64,000 bases of DNA, from the NCBI RefSeq assembly GCF_015668195.1, contig NZ_JADPFC010000001.1, positions 744,001-808,000 of the forward strand, written 5' to 3'. This stretch comes from Romboutsia_C sp015668195 (GTDB lineage: Bacteria > Bacillota > Clostridia > Peptostreptococcales > Peptostreptococcaceae). The stretch's first letter is position 1; the number at the start of each line of letters is the position of its first letter. This document shows positions 8,887 through 17,951 of the stretch, piece by piece. A program made the translations under genes and the position numbers. Below the pieces are notes generated by a model that was not told the origin of the DNA, did not search any database, and saw only the letters and a list, made by a program, of their open reading frames with translations.

Positions 8887-11535
8887 ATGAAAAAATATGA
8901 TGAAGTAGAACTAGCTTTATGGGTTGCAGGTGCAGCTATGACTTACAATACTTATAAGAGAGATATAAAATCAGGGGATTTAAAACTGGATAATTTTATG
9001 TTCAAACAATCAGAAATATTAAAAGAAGCAGAAAAAATTTGTACAAAAACAATAAATGTTGGAAGGATTTCTAGAACTGTAAATGGGGATCATCAAAGCA
9101 ACATTTATAATTATTATAGGGATTTTAATCAAAGAAGAAGACTTAGCTATATTGGTGAATTTGATGGAGATAGAGAGTATCCCTCTAATCTAAATAAAGA
9201 AGATGTGGTAATCACAGACTATGGGAGTATAAAGATAAAAGAAATATTAGATTTTCTAGAAAATGAATACAAGGATCTAATTATTAAAAATAGACAAAAC
9301 AAATTAATAGAAATATTAGATTTCCTAAAAATATATGCATACAAATCATATAAAAATCCAGTAAATGAAACAAATCTAGTAGAAAAGTATATGCTAGAAA
9401 ATATAAAGTCTAAAGGTCAAAATGCATTATCTTTATTTAAAGGTATGTGTACATCTCTAGAAGATGAAAATTATAAAAATAAATTATCTACAAAATGGCT
9501 AGATGGAAGCAATAGATATGTAAGAGGCTACTTATGGTCAGAGCTAAAACATAAAGATAAAAAAGATCTACCCAGTAGTATCTCAATAGTTGCAGAGAAA
9601 AAAAATGAACAAGTAAAATTTATAATATATTTAGAAATAAGAGATGAAGATTCTAATAAAGAATATTATGTAAGACACAATAAATTCTTAGATACACTTG
9701 ATATTGATAACGAAGATTTTGAATATTTCGGAACTACGCATAAAGGTATATCATTAAATGATCTTGATAAATCTGAAATAAAAAAACACATTAAAACGGT
9801 TATGGATAAAGAAACTCAAAAAGTACGTATAGGAAAATCTTTTAGTTATGATTTTGTTAAAGATAATAGCAGTGAATATATAATTGATATTATGAAAGAC
9901 ACTGTAAATAGATTGAAAAAGTATTATGAAATAGCTGTTCAAGAAGGGGATGAGATGGATATGAGTGCAACTAAAAACAATAGTGGTCCTAAGAATGTAA
10001 TACTATATGGTCCTCCTGGTACGGGAAAGACTTATAATGTTTGTAACAAAGCTCTAGAAATAATAGACTATGAAAAATATAAGGAAATTATAAATGATCC
10101 TTTAAAAAGGGATGAAGTAGTTAAAGAATTTAATAAGATAAAAGAAGATGGATTAATAGGATTTTGTACATTCCATCAGTCATATTCATATGAAGAGTTC
10201 GTAGAAGGTCTAAGAAGTGATAATAGTGGAGGATTTACTCCAAAGGATGGTATATTCAAACAATTATGTAAAGATGCAAATATACAGGGGCAAAGAGAAC
10301 TTCCAAAGTATGAATTTGATGAAAAAAAGATAGCAGTACACAAGATGTCACTAGGAGATACAAATAGTAAAGAGAATATGATATTTGATTACTGTATAAA
10401 AAATAACTGTGTTGCATTAGGATGGGGTGAAGACATAAATTATTTAGGATGTAATGATAGGGACTTAGTAAAATTAGAGTTTAGAGAAAAATTTGAAAAA
10501 GCTAAGGACAATGATTTTAATATAACTGCTATACATAGATTCAAAAATGTAATAGAAGAAGGCGATATAATTATAATATCTCATGGAAATCACAAAGTAA
10601 GAGCAATAGCAAAAGTTACAGGTGAGTACTATTATAATCCTAATACAGAAATTAGATACAATCATTTCAGAAATGTAGAATGGCTATATAATGGAGAGCT
10701 AATAGATGTAAACGTGATCATGAAAGATAAGGTATTTTCACAGCAAGCTATATATACATTCTATGATGAAGATTTAAGATTTAATGCTATAAAAGAGATT
10801 ATATCATATAAACCACAAGAGGATGATGATAAGAAAAACTATGTACTTATAATAGATGAGATAAACAGAGGTAATATATCTAAAATATTTGGAGAGCTTA
10901 TAACACTTATAGAAGAAGATAAAAGAATAGGAGAGAAAAATGAATTGAAAGTAACTCTTCCATATTCTAATGAATCTTTTGGAGTTCCAAATAATCTATA
11001 CATAATAGGAACTATGAATACAGCAGATAGATCAATCGCACTACTTGATACTGCACTTAGAAGAAGATTTGACTTTATAGAGTATATGCCTAATGAAGAA
11101 TTACTTTCAAAAGATGTAGAAGGAATAAATGTATCTAAGTTACTAAAGACTATAAATGATAGAATTGAGTTTTTACTTGATAGAGATCATAAAATAGGAC
11201 ATGCATATTTTATAAAAGAAAAGCTAAGCTTTATAGACCTTATATCTATTATGAAAAATAAGGTTATTCCATTACTTCAAGAGTACTTCTATGATGACTT
11301 TGAAAAAATAGAAATGATTCTAGGAGGTAGTGGCAAGATTGGAAATAATGACTACTTACTAAATAAATCAACTATTAAAGCAAGCAGTTTATTTAAAAAT
11401 AGTCAAGCTTTTATGTATCCGGATCAAGTTAAGTATAGCGTAGTAGAGAAGCCTAATAAAGAAGCTTTCATAAGAGTATATGATGATATAAAAGATGAAA
11501 CTTTAGATAATACAAATCCATACAATGAGGAATAG
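8887..11535 (+). CDS. mcrB: McrB-type AAA+ GTPase restriction subunit with inserted PUA/EVE-like segment
   Basis: Motor subunit of a McrBC-type modification-dependent restriction system; GTP hydrolysis moves the complex and activates the McrC nuclease. 882 aa. An N-terminal region (1-370) has no clear family and probably recognises DNA. Then come Walker A GPPGTGKT (375-382), FCTFHQSYSYEEFVEGLR typical of McrB, Walker B LIIDEINRG (about 655-662) and GTMNTADRSIALLDTALRRR (sensor and arginine-finger region). Between FCTFHQSYS and Walker B an extra block of about 150 residues (480-635) begins KIAVHKMS and contains ALGWGEDINYLG and VIEEGDIIIISHGNHKVRAI, which looks like an EVE/PUA modified-base reader inside the ATPase. 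Its stop (11533-11535) lies just before the McrC start at 11540. Confidence 0.9.
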   Translation: MKKYDEVELALWVAGAAMTYNTYKRDIKSGDLKLDNFMFKQSEILKEAEKICTKTINVGRISRTVNGDHQSNIYNYYRDFNQRRRLSYIGEFDGDREYPSNLNKEDVVITDYGSIKIKEILDFLENEYKDLIIKNRQNKLIEILDFLKIYAYKSYKNPVNETNLVEKYMLENIKSKGQNALSLFKGMCTSLEDENYKNKLSTKWLDGSNRYVRGYLWSELKHKDKKDLPSSISIVAEKKNEQVKFIIYLEIRDEDSNKEYYVRHNKFLDTLDIDNEDFEYFGTTHKGISLNDLDKSEIKKHIKTVMDKETQKVRIGKSFSYDFVKDNSSEYIIDIMKDTVNRLKKYYEIAVQEGDEMDMSATKNNSGPKNVILYGPPGTGKTYNVCNKALEIIDYEKYKEIINDPLKRDEVVKEFNKIKEDGLIGFCTFHQSYSYEEFVEGLRSDNSGGFTPKDGIFKQLCKDANIQGQRELPKYEFDEKKIAVHKMSLGDTNSKENMIFDYCIKNNCVALGWGEDINYLGCNDRDLVKLEFREKFEKAKDNDFNITAIHRFKNVIEEGDIIIISHGNHKVRAIAKVTGEYYYNPNTEIRYNHFRNVEWLYNGELIDVNVIMKDKVFSQQAIYTFYDEDLRFNAIKEIISYKPQEDDDKKNYVLIIDEINRGNISKIFGELITLIEEDKRIGEKNELKVTLPYSNESFGVPNNLYIIGTMNTADRSIALLDTALRRRFDFIEYMPNEELLSKDVEGINVSKLLKTINDRIEFLLDRDHKIGHAYFIKEKLSFIDLISIMKNKVIPLLQEYFYDDFEKIEMILGGSGKIGNNDYLLNKSTIKASSLFKNSQAFMYPDQVKYSVVEKPNKEAFIRVYDDIKDETLDNTNPYNEE

Positions 11536-11539
11536 TTTT

Positions 11540-12802
11540 ATGAGACATATAACTATTTATGAATGTTATGATAAACTTAAAATTACAAAAGAAGGATCAA
11601 ATACATCAATAAGTGTTAAAGAATCTGATGAGTTAAGTAGATATATAGAAAGTCAAAAACTAGATAATAGAAATATAATTTGGTCAAGAGATAATGTAAT
11701 TTTTATAAATTATGTTGGATTTATAAAGCTATCTACTGTATCTATAGAGATATTACCTAAGGTTGATATAAATAGTAGTGACTATGAGGGCAGTAGAAAA
11801 GCATTACTCAATATGCTTAATAAAAGTGGAATAATAAATTTTAATTATTCAAATTTGGGTATGCTTAGTATATATAAAATGGATTTGAATGAAATATTGG
11901 CTCTAATTTTTGCTAAGATTCTTCAAAGTCAGTTGATAATAGGGCCATATTTAGAGTATGTGAATGTAGAAGAAAACAGCAAATCTTTAAAGGGACGCAT
12001 ATTAGTTAAAGATCATATCAAAAATATATCTAGATGTAGAAGTGATGTATTTTGTAAATTTGAAGAGTTTTCTATAGATAATACATTAAATCAAATATTT
12101 AATACTTGTATAAAAAAGACTATAAAAAATGTAAAAAACTCAGAGACTTTGAAGATTTTAAGTCATATAAATGTTATATTTTCTGAAGTATCATATATTG
12201 ATACGAGTAATAAAAAGATATTAGATTATAAATTTACTAGGTTAAACTCTAGATTTGAACCAAGTTTATTATTAGCTAAGATGCTTTTAAATGGATATTC
12301 ATCTATTGGGAATAAAGGTGATGATAAGTCTTTTGCTATATTATTTGAGATGAATGATGTTTATGAAAGATATATAACTAATTTGCTTAGATTAAATTTA
12401 GATAAATATGTAGTTCATTCGCAGCATAGTAAGTATAAACTACTTAAGAATGAAAAAACTGATAGAGATATATTTTCACTTCAACCAGATATTGTTATAG
12501 AAATTGACGGTAAGGAAAAATTAATTATAGATACTAAGTGGAAAAAGATTGATGAAAATTTAAATAGATATGGTGTGAAAAGAGATGATTTTTATCAGAT
12601 GTATGCTTATTTAACCAGGTATGAGGACGTTAGAAGTGCTATTTTGTTATATCCTAGTAGTTGCGATGAGAGTAGTGAATATTTAGAGTCTTGGTACTTA
12701 GATCAGAATAAAAATAAGAAGATAAGAGTGCATGCTGTAAGTCTTTATGATGAATATAGAACCATAGAAATACTCAAGAGTATTATAGAAAATAATATTT
12801 AA
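11540..12802 (+). CDS. mcrC: McrC-type endonuclease subunit
   Basis: Nuclease partner of McrB. Seen: the C-terminal PD-(D/E)xK site as Q-PD-IVIEIDGKEKLI-I-DTKWK, with D317, D331 and K333, and an N-terminal segment with FINYVGFIKL and ISIEILPKVDI-like sequence as in McrC (here STVSIEILPKVDI). Typical length is 350-450 aa; here 420. I prefer the ATG at 11540 because GAGG lies nine bases upstream, inside the end of mcrB; an in-frame ATG at 11525 would overlap mcrB by 11 bp and has no ribosome site. The two genes are tightly coupled, as expected for a complex made in fixed ratio. Confidence 0.9.
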   Translation: MRHITIYECYDKLKITKEGSNTSISVKESDELSRYIESQKLDNRNIIWSRDNVIFINYVGFIKLSTVSIEILPKVDINSSDYEGSRKALLNMLNKSGIINFNYSNLGMLSIYKMDLNEILALIFAKILQSQLIIGPYLEYVNVEENSKSLKGRILVKDHIKNISRCRSDVFCKFEEFSIDNTLNQIFNTCIKKTIKNVKNSETLKILSHINVIFSEVSYIDTSNKKILDYKFTRLNSRFEPSLLLAKMLLNGYSSIGNKGDDKSFAILFEMNDVYERYITNLLRLNLDKYVVHSQHSKYKLLKNEKTDRDIFSLQPDIVIEIDGKEKLIIDTKWKKIDENLNRYGVKRDDFYQMYAYLTRYEDVRSAILLYPSSCDESSEYLESWYLDQNKNKKIRVHAVSLYDEYRTIEILKSIIENNI

Positions 12803-12870
12803 AATTTAATAATATATTCCTGTACTAAAATTTAGGTTTGGTAAAATAGAAAGAAATAAATTATAAAAAT

Positions 12871-12910
12871 AGATAGTTGATGTAGTTATACTATATCAAC
12901 TATCTATTTT
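12871..12910. terminator. Bidirectional terminator between mcrC and the Nudix fragment
   Basis: Arms AGATAGTTGAT and ATCAACTATCT with a T-rich 3' flank (ATTTTATT) on the plus strand and an A-rich 5' flank, so it can serve both converging units. Confidence 0.8.
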
Positions 12911-12911
12911 A

Positions 12912-13127
12912 TTATTCATTAATAAGTTTATTAACAGCAGGAGCCCACTTTAAAGACTCTAAATTTTCTCTTTTAAACCATATAAGTTCAGAATGCTCAT
13001 TAGAAGTAGGAACACCTTCAATTATCCTACATTTCATGCATATAAGATTAACTATAACATTTTCATACTCATGAGTGTTATCATGAAAAACTTCTAAAGC
13101 TTCAACTCTACAATCTAACTTTTCCAC
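12912..13127 (-). pseudogene. Truncated Nudix hydrolase (3' part only)
   Basis: 71 codons from a GTG match the C-terminal half of the small MutT/CTP-pyrophosphohydrolase Nudix family: VEALEVFHDNTHEYENV, then LICMKCRIIEGVP, EHSELIWF and a final LKWAPAVNKLI. The Nudix box itself (GX5EX7REUXEEXGU), which carries the catalytic site, is missing; upstream of the GTG the frame reads KNEVIVEKLDCRVEAL, a possible worn end of the REUXEE part, and then nothing recognisable. Families of this type are about 130 aa. Probably nonfunctional. Confidence 0.75.
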
Positions 13128-13354
13128 TATTACCTCGTTCTTTATTATACATAATTATACAACATGTTTAGAAATGGTTAAACAGGTAACATAATCTAGA
13201 TAAAAGAGCAATTAAGTGGAAGGATTGTGTGAATATATTAAACAATTTTATGCTTATGCAAATACTAACAAAAAATAATAAGAAGAAATTTCAAATCATA
13301 TAGTATAAGAAGGATAGATTTATTACCATAAAAATAAAATGGAGGGATTGTGTT

Positions 13355-14764
13355 ATGGATGATAACAAGAAAATCCAATTTTATGGAGGCAGATGGATAT
13401 CTTTCTTACCATTTCTAGTATTCTTAATAGTAGCAATATACATATCTATACTGCAAGCACCAGATGTAAAAGGAATGTGGATTGGTGCACTATTTGGAAT
13501 CATGATAACTTTTTTATTATCAAAAGACAGAATGTATTATGCTCAAGTAGTTATAGAAGGAATGGCAGACAAAACAGCTATAGTACCAATAGCTTGTTGG
13601 ATATTTGCAGGAGTATTTTCAGCAGTATTAAAAGACTCAGGACTTGTAAATGGTATAATATGGTTAGCATATAATCTCGGTGCAAGTGGTACTGTGTTTA
13701 CAGTAGTAACATTTTTAGCATCGGCCCTATTTGCAACAGCAGCAGGGACAGGGTTTGGAACTATAATGGCAGGTATGGCAGTATTGTATCCAGCGGGTGT
13801 TTTACTAGGATGTAATCCAGCCGTTTTAGCAGGAGCAATAGTAAGTGGTGGTATATTTGGAGATAACTTAGCTCCAGTATCAGATACAACCATATGTTCA
13901 GCAACAACACAAGGAGCAGATGTTGGTGGAGTTGTTAAATCAAGACTTAAATATGCACTAGCGGCAGCAGCCATAGCTATAGTAATATTTATAATATTTG
14001 GTGGAAAAGGTGGAACAGTTTCAGAAGTTCCATATGATATGATAGCACAGTACATGAACCCAGTAGGGCTTGTTATGTTAATACCAGCTGGTATAACAAT
14101 ATACGTAGCAATTAAAAAAGGAGATATAATAGTTGCAGCAACTATAGGAACTATTTTATCGATAATATTTGCTTTAGTATTTGGTCTTACTACATTTGAA
14201 AGATTATTCTTTGTAGAAGATGGTGCAGTTGGAGGAGTGCTAGTTAATGGTATAACTGGAATGGTTGATATATGTATATTAGCATTATTAATACTTTCAT
14301 GTGTACATATTATGAAGGTTGGTGAAGGTGATAAGAAGTTATTACAACTAGCTGAAAAGTTTGTACATTCAGTAAGAGGTGTTGAAGCATCTATAGCAGC
14401 TTTAGCAATAAGTTTATCTGCTATAATGGGGCTTAATGCACCACCTATATTAGCAATTGGTAGTTCTTTTGCAAAACCATTAGGTGAAAAATATAATATA
14501 CATCCATATAGAAGAGCTAATCTATTAGATGCAACAGCTTGTACGCTTGTTTATTCTCTACCATGGACACCAGCACTACTTATGACACAATCTTTAGCTC
14601 AACAGGCAAATGCAGATTTTGGAAGTTTAGTTCCTGCACTTACTACAACTCAAATAGTGCCATGGGTAGTTCATGCATGGGCATTATTAGCAGTTATGAT
14701 ATTTGCTATAATAACTGGATGGGGTAGACAGGAAATAAAGAATAGTGATAGCCAAGTTGGATAG
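13355..14764 (+). CDS. NhaC-family Na+/H+ antiporter
   Basis: Inner-membrane secondary transporter of the NhaC family, exchanging Na+ (or an organic anion pair, as in malate-lactate antiporters of the same family) for protons. 469 aa with about 11-12 hydrophobic segments. Seen: the family signature SGGIFGDNLAPVSDTTI and a second half with GVEASIAALAISLSAIMGLNAPP. GGAGGGATTGTGTT precedes the ATG. It stands alone, with its own terminator at 14927. A 170-aa antisense frame inside it is only a shadow of its Ala/Gly codons. The substrate is not resolvable from sequence. Confidence 0.88.
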   Translation: MDDNKKIQFYGGRWISFLPFLVFLIVAIYISILQAPDVKGMWIGALFGIMITFLLSKDRMYYAQVVIEGMADKTAIVPIACWIFAGVFSAVLKDSGLVNGIIWLAYNLGASGTVFTVVTFLASALFATAAGTGFGTIMAGMAVLYPAGVLLGCNPAVLAGAIVSGGIFGDNLAPVSDTTICSATTQGADVGGVVKSRLKYALAAAAIAIVIFIIFGGKGGTVSEVPYDMIAQYMNPVGLVMLIPAGITIYVAIKKGDIIVAATIGTILSIIFALVFGLTTFERLFFVEDGAVGGVLVNGITGMVDICILALLILSCVHIMKVGEGDKKLLQLAEKFVHSVRGVEASIAALAISLSAIMGLNAPPILAIGSSFAKPLGEKYNIHPYRRANLLDATACTLVYSLPWTPALLMTQSLAQQANADFGSLVPALTTTQIVPWVVHAWALLAVMIFAIITGWGRQEIKNSDSQVG

Positions 14765-15247
14765 TTAGACTGATGAATTATTATTATCATAAAATATAAT
14801 TTTAGTAAAATTATATTTTGTATGCTGATGAAAGGTTATAGTTAATGGATATGTAAACATCAATACTCTTTAAATTAAGTAATATATGGAATGATATACA
14901 AGATATATAGCAGAATATAAACTATAACACCCTACGTCTTAAAAATAGACGTAGGGTTTTTATTTATAAAAAATAAATTTATAAAATAAGTTAAAGGATT
15001 AAAATATTATAGTTAAATCTTGGTTAAATAGACTAAAATATGAAGTATAAGTTAATTAAAGTAGTATATAAATAAAAATTGTAGTTGATATGTAGTAAAT
15101 TTAAATAACATATAATTGTGTTTAAAAGATAAAAGTTTTTATATTCAAATAGGTTTTGTTTGGATAAGTTGTAAGAATATTTTTAGTATGGTAATATCTT
15201 ATTTGGCATTTAATAAAATCTAAATAATAAATGAGGATGAGAAATAT
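14765..15247. other. Intergenic region after nhaC
   Basis: 483 bp. Apart from the terminator at 14927-14964, only AT-rich sequence with scattered short A/T runs; no coding frame or RNA motif was recognised. The promoter of the YkgJ-type gene must lie in its right half. Confidence 0.4.
14927..14964 (+). terminator. Intrinsic terminator after nhaC
   Basis: Arms ACCCTACGTCT (14929-14939) and AGACGTAGGGT (14947-14957), then TTTTATTT. It shares 18 identical bases with the hairpin next to prfC. Confidence 0.85.
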
Positions 15248-15919
15248 ATGAAACGTATAAACATACTAGAAGAAATATCAGATGGAAAATTATATGACAT
15301 TGAAGACACAGTAAAGGCAGATACATGTGGCTGTGATGGGTGTAGTGATTGTTGTTGTGATGTTGGAGAACTAGTGGTGCTTACACCTTTTGATATATAT
15401 GAAATGGTAAATTATTTAGGTGTAGGATTTGATGAATTACTAGGAAATCAAATTAAATTACGCGAAAACAACAAAATTTTATTACCATATTTAAATATGC
15501 AAGATGATAATAAGAAAAGATGTAGCTTTTTAAACGAAGAAGATAGATGCAGCATTCATGCTAAACGACCAAATATTTGTCGTTTATTCCCTCTTGGAAG
15601 AGTGTACAAAGATGATGATTTTAAGTACTTTTTACAGGTAGGAAATTGCCCTAAAGAAAATTTAAAAGATGTTAAGGTTAAAACGTGGGTAGGAATTGAA
15701 AACTATGATGAAAATAAGAAGTTTATTTTAGAGTGGCATAAATTTATTAAAGCATTAACTTTCCGTTTAAAGTTTGTAAGAGATGAGAGTGAAATAAAAG
15801 AAATAAATGAAATTTTACTAGATGAATTTTATCGTATTAAGATAGATGAAGGAGAGAATTTTTACTTTGTATTTACAAAAAATTTACCTAATATAAAAAA
15901 TAGATTAGGTGTTATTTAA
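15248..15919 (+). CDS. YkgJ-family cysteine-cluster protein
   Basis: Probable Zn or Fe-S-binding protein of the YkgJ (CxxCxxCC) family; biochemical role not known. 223 aa. Seen: an N-terminal run of Cys at residues 27, 29, 32, 35, 36 and 37, followed by a second set CSFLNEEDRCSIHAKRPNIC and RLFPLGR, the arrangement typical of the family (C..C..CC, then C-x-F-L, then C-x-I-y-x-x-R-P-x-x-C-R-x-F-P). It is longer than the minimal 100-130 aa YkgJ domain, with about 80 extra C-terminal residues rich in Lys/Glu. ATGAGGATGAGAAATAT precedes the start. Apparently monocistronic. Confidence 0.85.
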   Translation: MKRINILEEISDGKLYDIEDTVKADTCGCDGCSDCCCDVGELVVLTPFDIYEMVNYLGVGFDELLGNQIKLRENNKILLPYLNMQDDNKKRCSFLNEEDRCSIHAKRPNICRLFPLGRVYKDDDFKYFLQVGNCPKENLKDVKVKTWVGIENYDENKKFILEWHKFIKALTFRLKFVRDESEIKEINEILLDEFYRIKIDEGENFYFVFTKNLPNIKNRLGVI

Positions 15920-16329
15920 AAAGAGTATAGAAAAAATAAATCAATATAAATAGCAAAGTCACTATTAGATGTTAATATTATAGTTTTAAAAATAAGACTA
16001 AGTATTGAATAATTGAATAATTTAAAATATAGTCCTATAATAAAATAAAAAATCAAGCTTTTAGCGTTAGTTAGGAGCTTCATTTTTTAAAAATACTTTT
16101 AATTATTATTGAAAGATAATTTTTCATCTTTTGATTTTCCTAAAATGATTATAGAACGTATATTAATATATAGCTAGACCTAATTGAATATAATAGTGAA
16201 GCATAGAGAATATGATTAAAATAAATATTATGTTGAAATAAGCAGAATAAATAACGTTTATATAGGTATATATAGGTGGTAAAATAATTATAAGTATTAC
16301 AATCTATATTTATTATATGGAGGAATATT
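15920..16329. other. Intergenic region before the Mor-like gene
   Basis: 410 bp, AT-rich. A weak hairpin around 16044-16090 (AAAAAATC-AAGCT paired with AGCTT-C-ATTTTTT) may terminate the upstream gene. Nothing else was recognised. Confidence 0.4.
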
Positions 16330-16593
16330 ATGCTTAAGTATTTAACTAAAGAAGATTTACCAGAGTCTTTAATTGATATTGAAGAAGTAATAGGACTTGA
16401 TAATGTTAAGGAACTTATAAAATTAGCTGGTGGAAGTAGTGTTTATATACCTAGTGAAAATAGTGTATTAAAACCTATTAGAAATAAGATAATTAGAAAA
16501 TCTTTTAATGGTAATTATAAAGAGCTATCGAGAAAGTTTGGTATAAGTGAAGTACAAGTTAGAAACATCATCAATTCAAATATAACATATTAA
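16330..16593 (+). CDS. Mor-family transcription regulator (phage-type)
   Basis: 87-aa DNA-binding protein resembling the Mor/C activators of phage Mu. Seen: the family's N-terminal layout DLPESLIDIEEVIGLDNVKELIKLAGGSSVYIP-like (L-P-x-x-L-x-x-I-x-x-x-I-G, then G-G-x-x-x-Y-I-P) and a C-terminal helix-turn-helix, YKELSRKFGISEVQVRNII. ATGGAGG precedes the start. Stand-alone Mor-like genes are common in Clostridia outside prophages; no phage genes lie nearby. The target is unknown. Confidence 0.8.
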   Translation: MLKYLTKEDLPESLIDIEEVIGLDNVKELIKLAGGSSVYIPSENSVLKPIRNKIIRKSFNGNYKELSRKFGISEVQVRNIINSNITY

Positions 16594-16597
16594 ATAC

Positions 16598-16624
16598 AAA
16601 GAGGAACGTTTCGTTCCTCTTTAC
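16598..16624 (+). terminator. Intrinsic terminator after the Mor-like gene
   Basis: Perfect stem AAAGAGGAACG / CGTTCCTCTTT around a TTT loop, starting five bases after the stop. Confidence 0.85.
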
Positions 16625-16746
16625 TTGTAAACTTAAAATATAAAAATTTCCTGGTAGGAATATATAGATTATAATTTATATGTTTTGTATTAAAAATAAA
16701 ATAATAACATATATATAATTAAATATAAAACTAGGGGGGATAATCT

Positions 16747-17697
16747 ATGGAGTATGCTGATTTAGACTGGAAAAACCTAGGATTTAAATATAGAGAAACA
16801 GATTATAGTTATATATCTAGATATATAGCTAATGATTGGGATGAAGGTAAAGTAAAACAAAATAGACTAAGTATAGATGAAAAAAAATTAGATATAGATT
16901 ATATAAAACAGTATTTCGAAGGACTAAAAGCATATAGAAGTAAAGAAGGAGATATATACTTATTTAGACCTTATGAAAATATAGTGAGATTAAATAGAAA
17001 TTGTGAAAAGCTATTAATGCCAAATATACCAAAAGAAAAGTTTATAAAAGCATTAAAAGATGTAGTGAGAGCTAATGAAAGATTCGTACCACCATATGAT
17101 AGTAAAGCTAGCTTATATATAAGACCATTTATAAGTGAAATATCAAACCAATCAAACCTTAAAATACCAAAAGAATACATATTTTCTATATATGTAACGC
17201 CAGTAGGACCTACACCTATGAATCTTTCAAATATTATAATAACCAAAGATAGGAAAAGAATAGATGAAGTTAGTAATAGTACTAAAAGCTTAAAAGATAA
17301 AGAACTTATATATATAAATAAAAATAACAAACTTGAAGACATAAATAATACAAATCTTTTTGTTATAACTAAAAATGATGTGTTTATAAGTTTAAAATCT
17401 TCATCAGGACTACCTAGTATAATAAAAAATTCCCTTATGTATATTGCTAAAAGCTATTTAAATATGAAGGTAGAAGAAAGAGATATATATTTAGAAGAAA
17501 TAGATAACTTTTGTGAAATTGGAACTTGTTCTACTAAATACATGATAAAGCCTATAAAAAGTATTATATATGAAGATAAAGAGTATATAGTGCAAAAGAA
17601 TAAGATTGGACCTATTACTAATGAACTTTATGATATATTAAGAGGAATACAATATAAAGATATACAAGGACCAAAAGATTGGGTCATTAAAGTTTAA
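16747..17697 (+). CDS. Branched-chain aminotransferase homologue lacking the PLP-lysine segment
   Basis: Related to class IV branched-chain aminotransferases (IlvE, about 340-360 aa) but only 316 aa and apparently without the catalytic centre. The N-terminal third aligns well with IlvE (YFEGLKAYRSKEGDIYLFRP, RLNRNCEKLLMP, then SLYIRPF and FSIYVTPVGP ending at residue 155). Normally the KxGGNYA-type PLP-lysine motif and LWLDG-YIEEVG follow within about 30-60 residues; here the frame has RIDEVSNSTKSLKDKELIYI and then rejoins at NNTNLFVI, VEERDIYLEEI and a C-terminal GIQYKDIQGPKDWVIKV that fits IlvE. The frame is intact over 316 codons with a good AGGGGGATAATCT site. Either a pseudoenzyme or an early-stage decayed gene. 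Confidence 0.8.
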   Translation: MEYADLDWKNLGFKYRETDYSYISRYIANDWDEGKVKQNRLSIDEKKLDIDYIKQYFEGLKAYRSKEGDIYLFRPYENIVRLNRNCEKLLMPNIPKEKFIKALKDVVRANERFVPPYDSKASLYIRPFISEISNQSNLKIPKEYIFSIYVTPVGPTPMNLSNIIITKDRKRIDEVSNSTKSLKDKELIYINKNNKLEDINNTNLFVITKNDVFISLKSSSGLPSIIKNSLMYIAKSYLNMKVEERDIYLEEIDNFCEIGTCSTKYMIKPIKSIIYEDKEYIVQKNKIGPITNELYDILRGIQYKDIQGPKDWVIKV

Positions 17698-17743
17698 TTA
17701 GAATACTATTAAACTTTGATGTAGTTTATAAATATTATAATAT

Positions 17744-17780
17744 AAAAATAGGGAGCTAAAAACTAGCTCTCTATTTTTAT
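17744..17780 (+). terminator. Intrinsic terminator after the aminotransferase-like gene
   Basis: AAAATAGGGAGCTA and TAGCTCTCTATTTT (one G-T pair), followed by T/A-rich sequence. Confidence 0.8.
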
Positions 17781-17951
17781 ATAACATGGATGGATTTAGA
17801 TTATTATTAAAAAATAAGAAGATAAAAGGACAAGCTAAATAGTAATTAATAAAAATAGCTTAAGAATAACTTAAAAAATGCATCATAAAATAATTACTAG
17901 TAAAGGTAGATTTTTAACTATAATAAGTAATTTCTACAAGGGGGATTTTTT

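Noticed and set aside
13543..14055. 170-codon open frame antisense to nhaC
   Set aside because: It mirrors Ala/Gly/Ile codons of the membrane protein, has no ribosome site and shows no domain.
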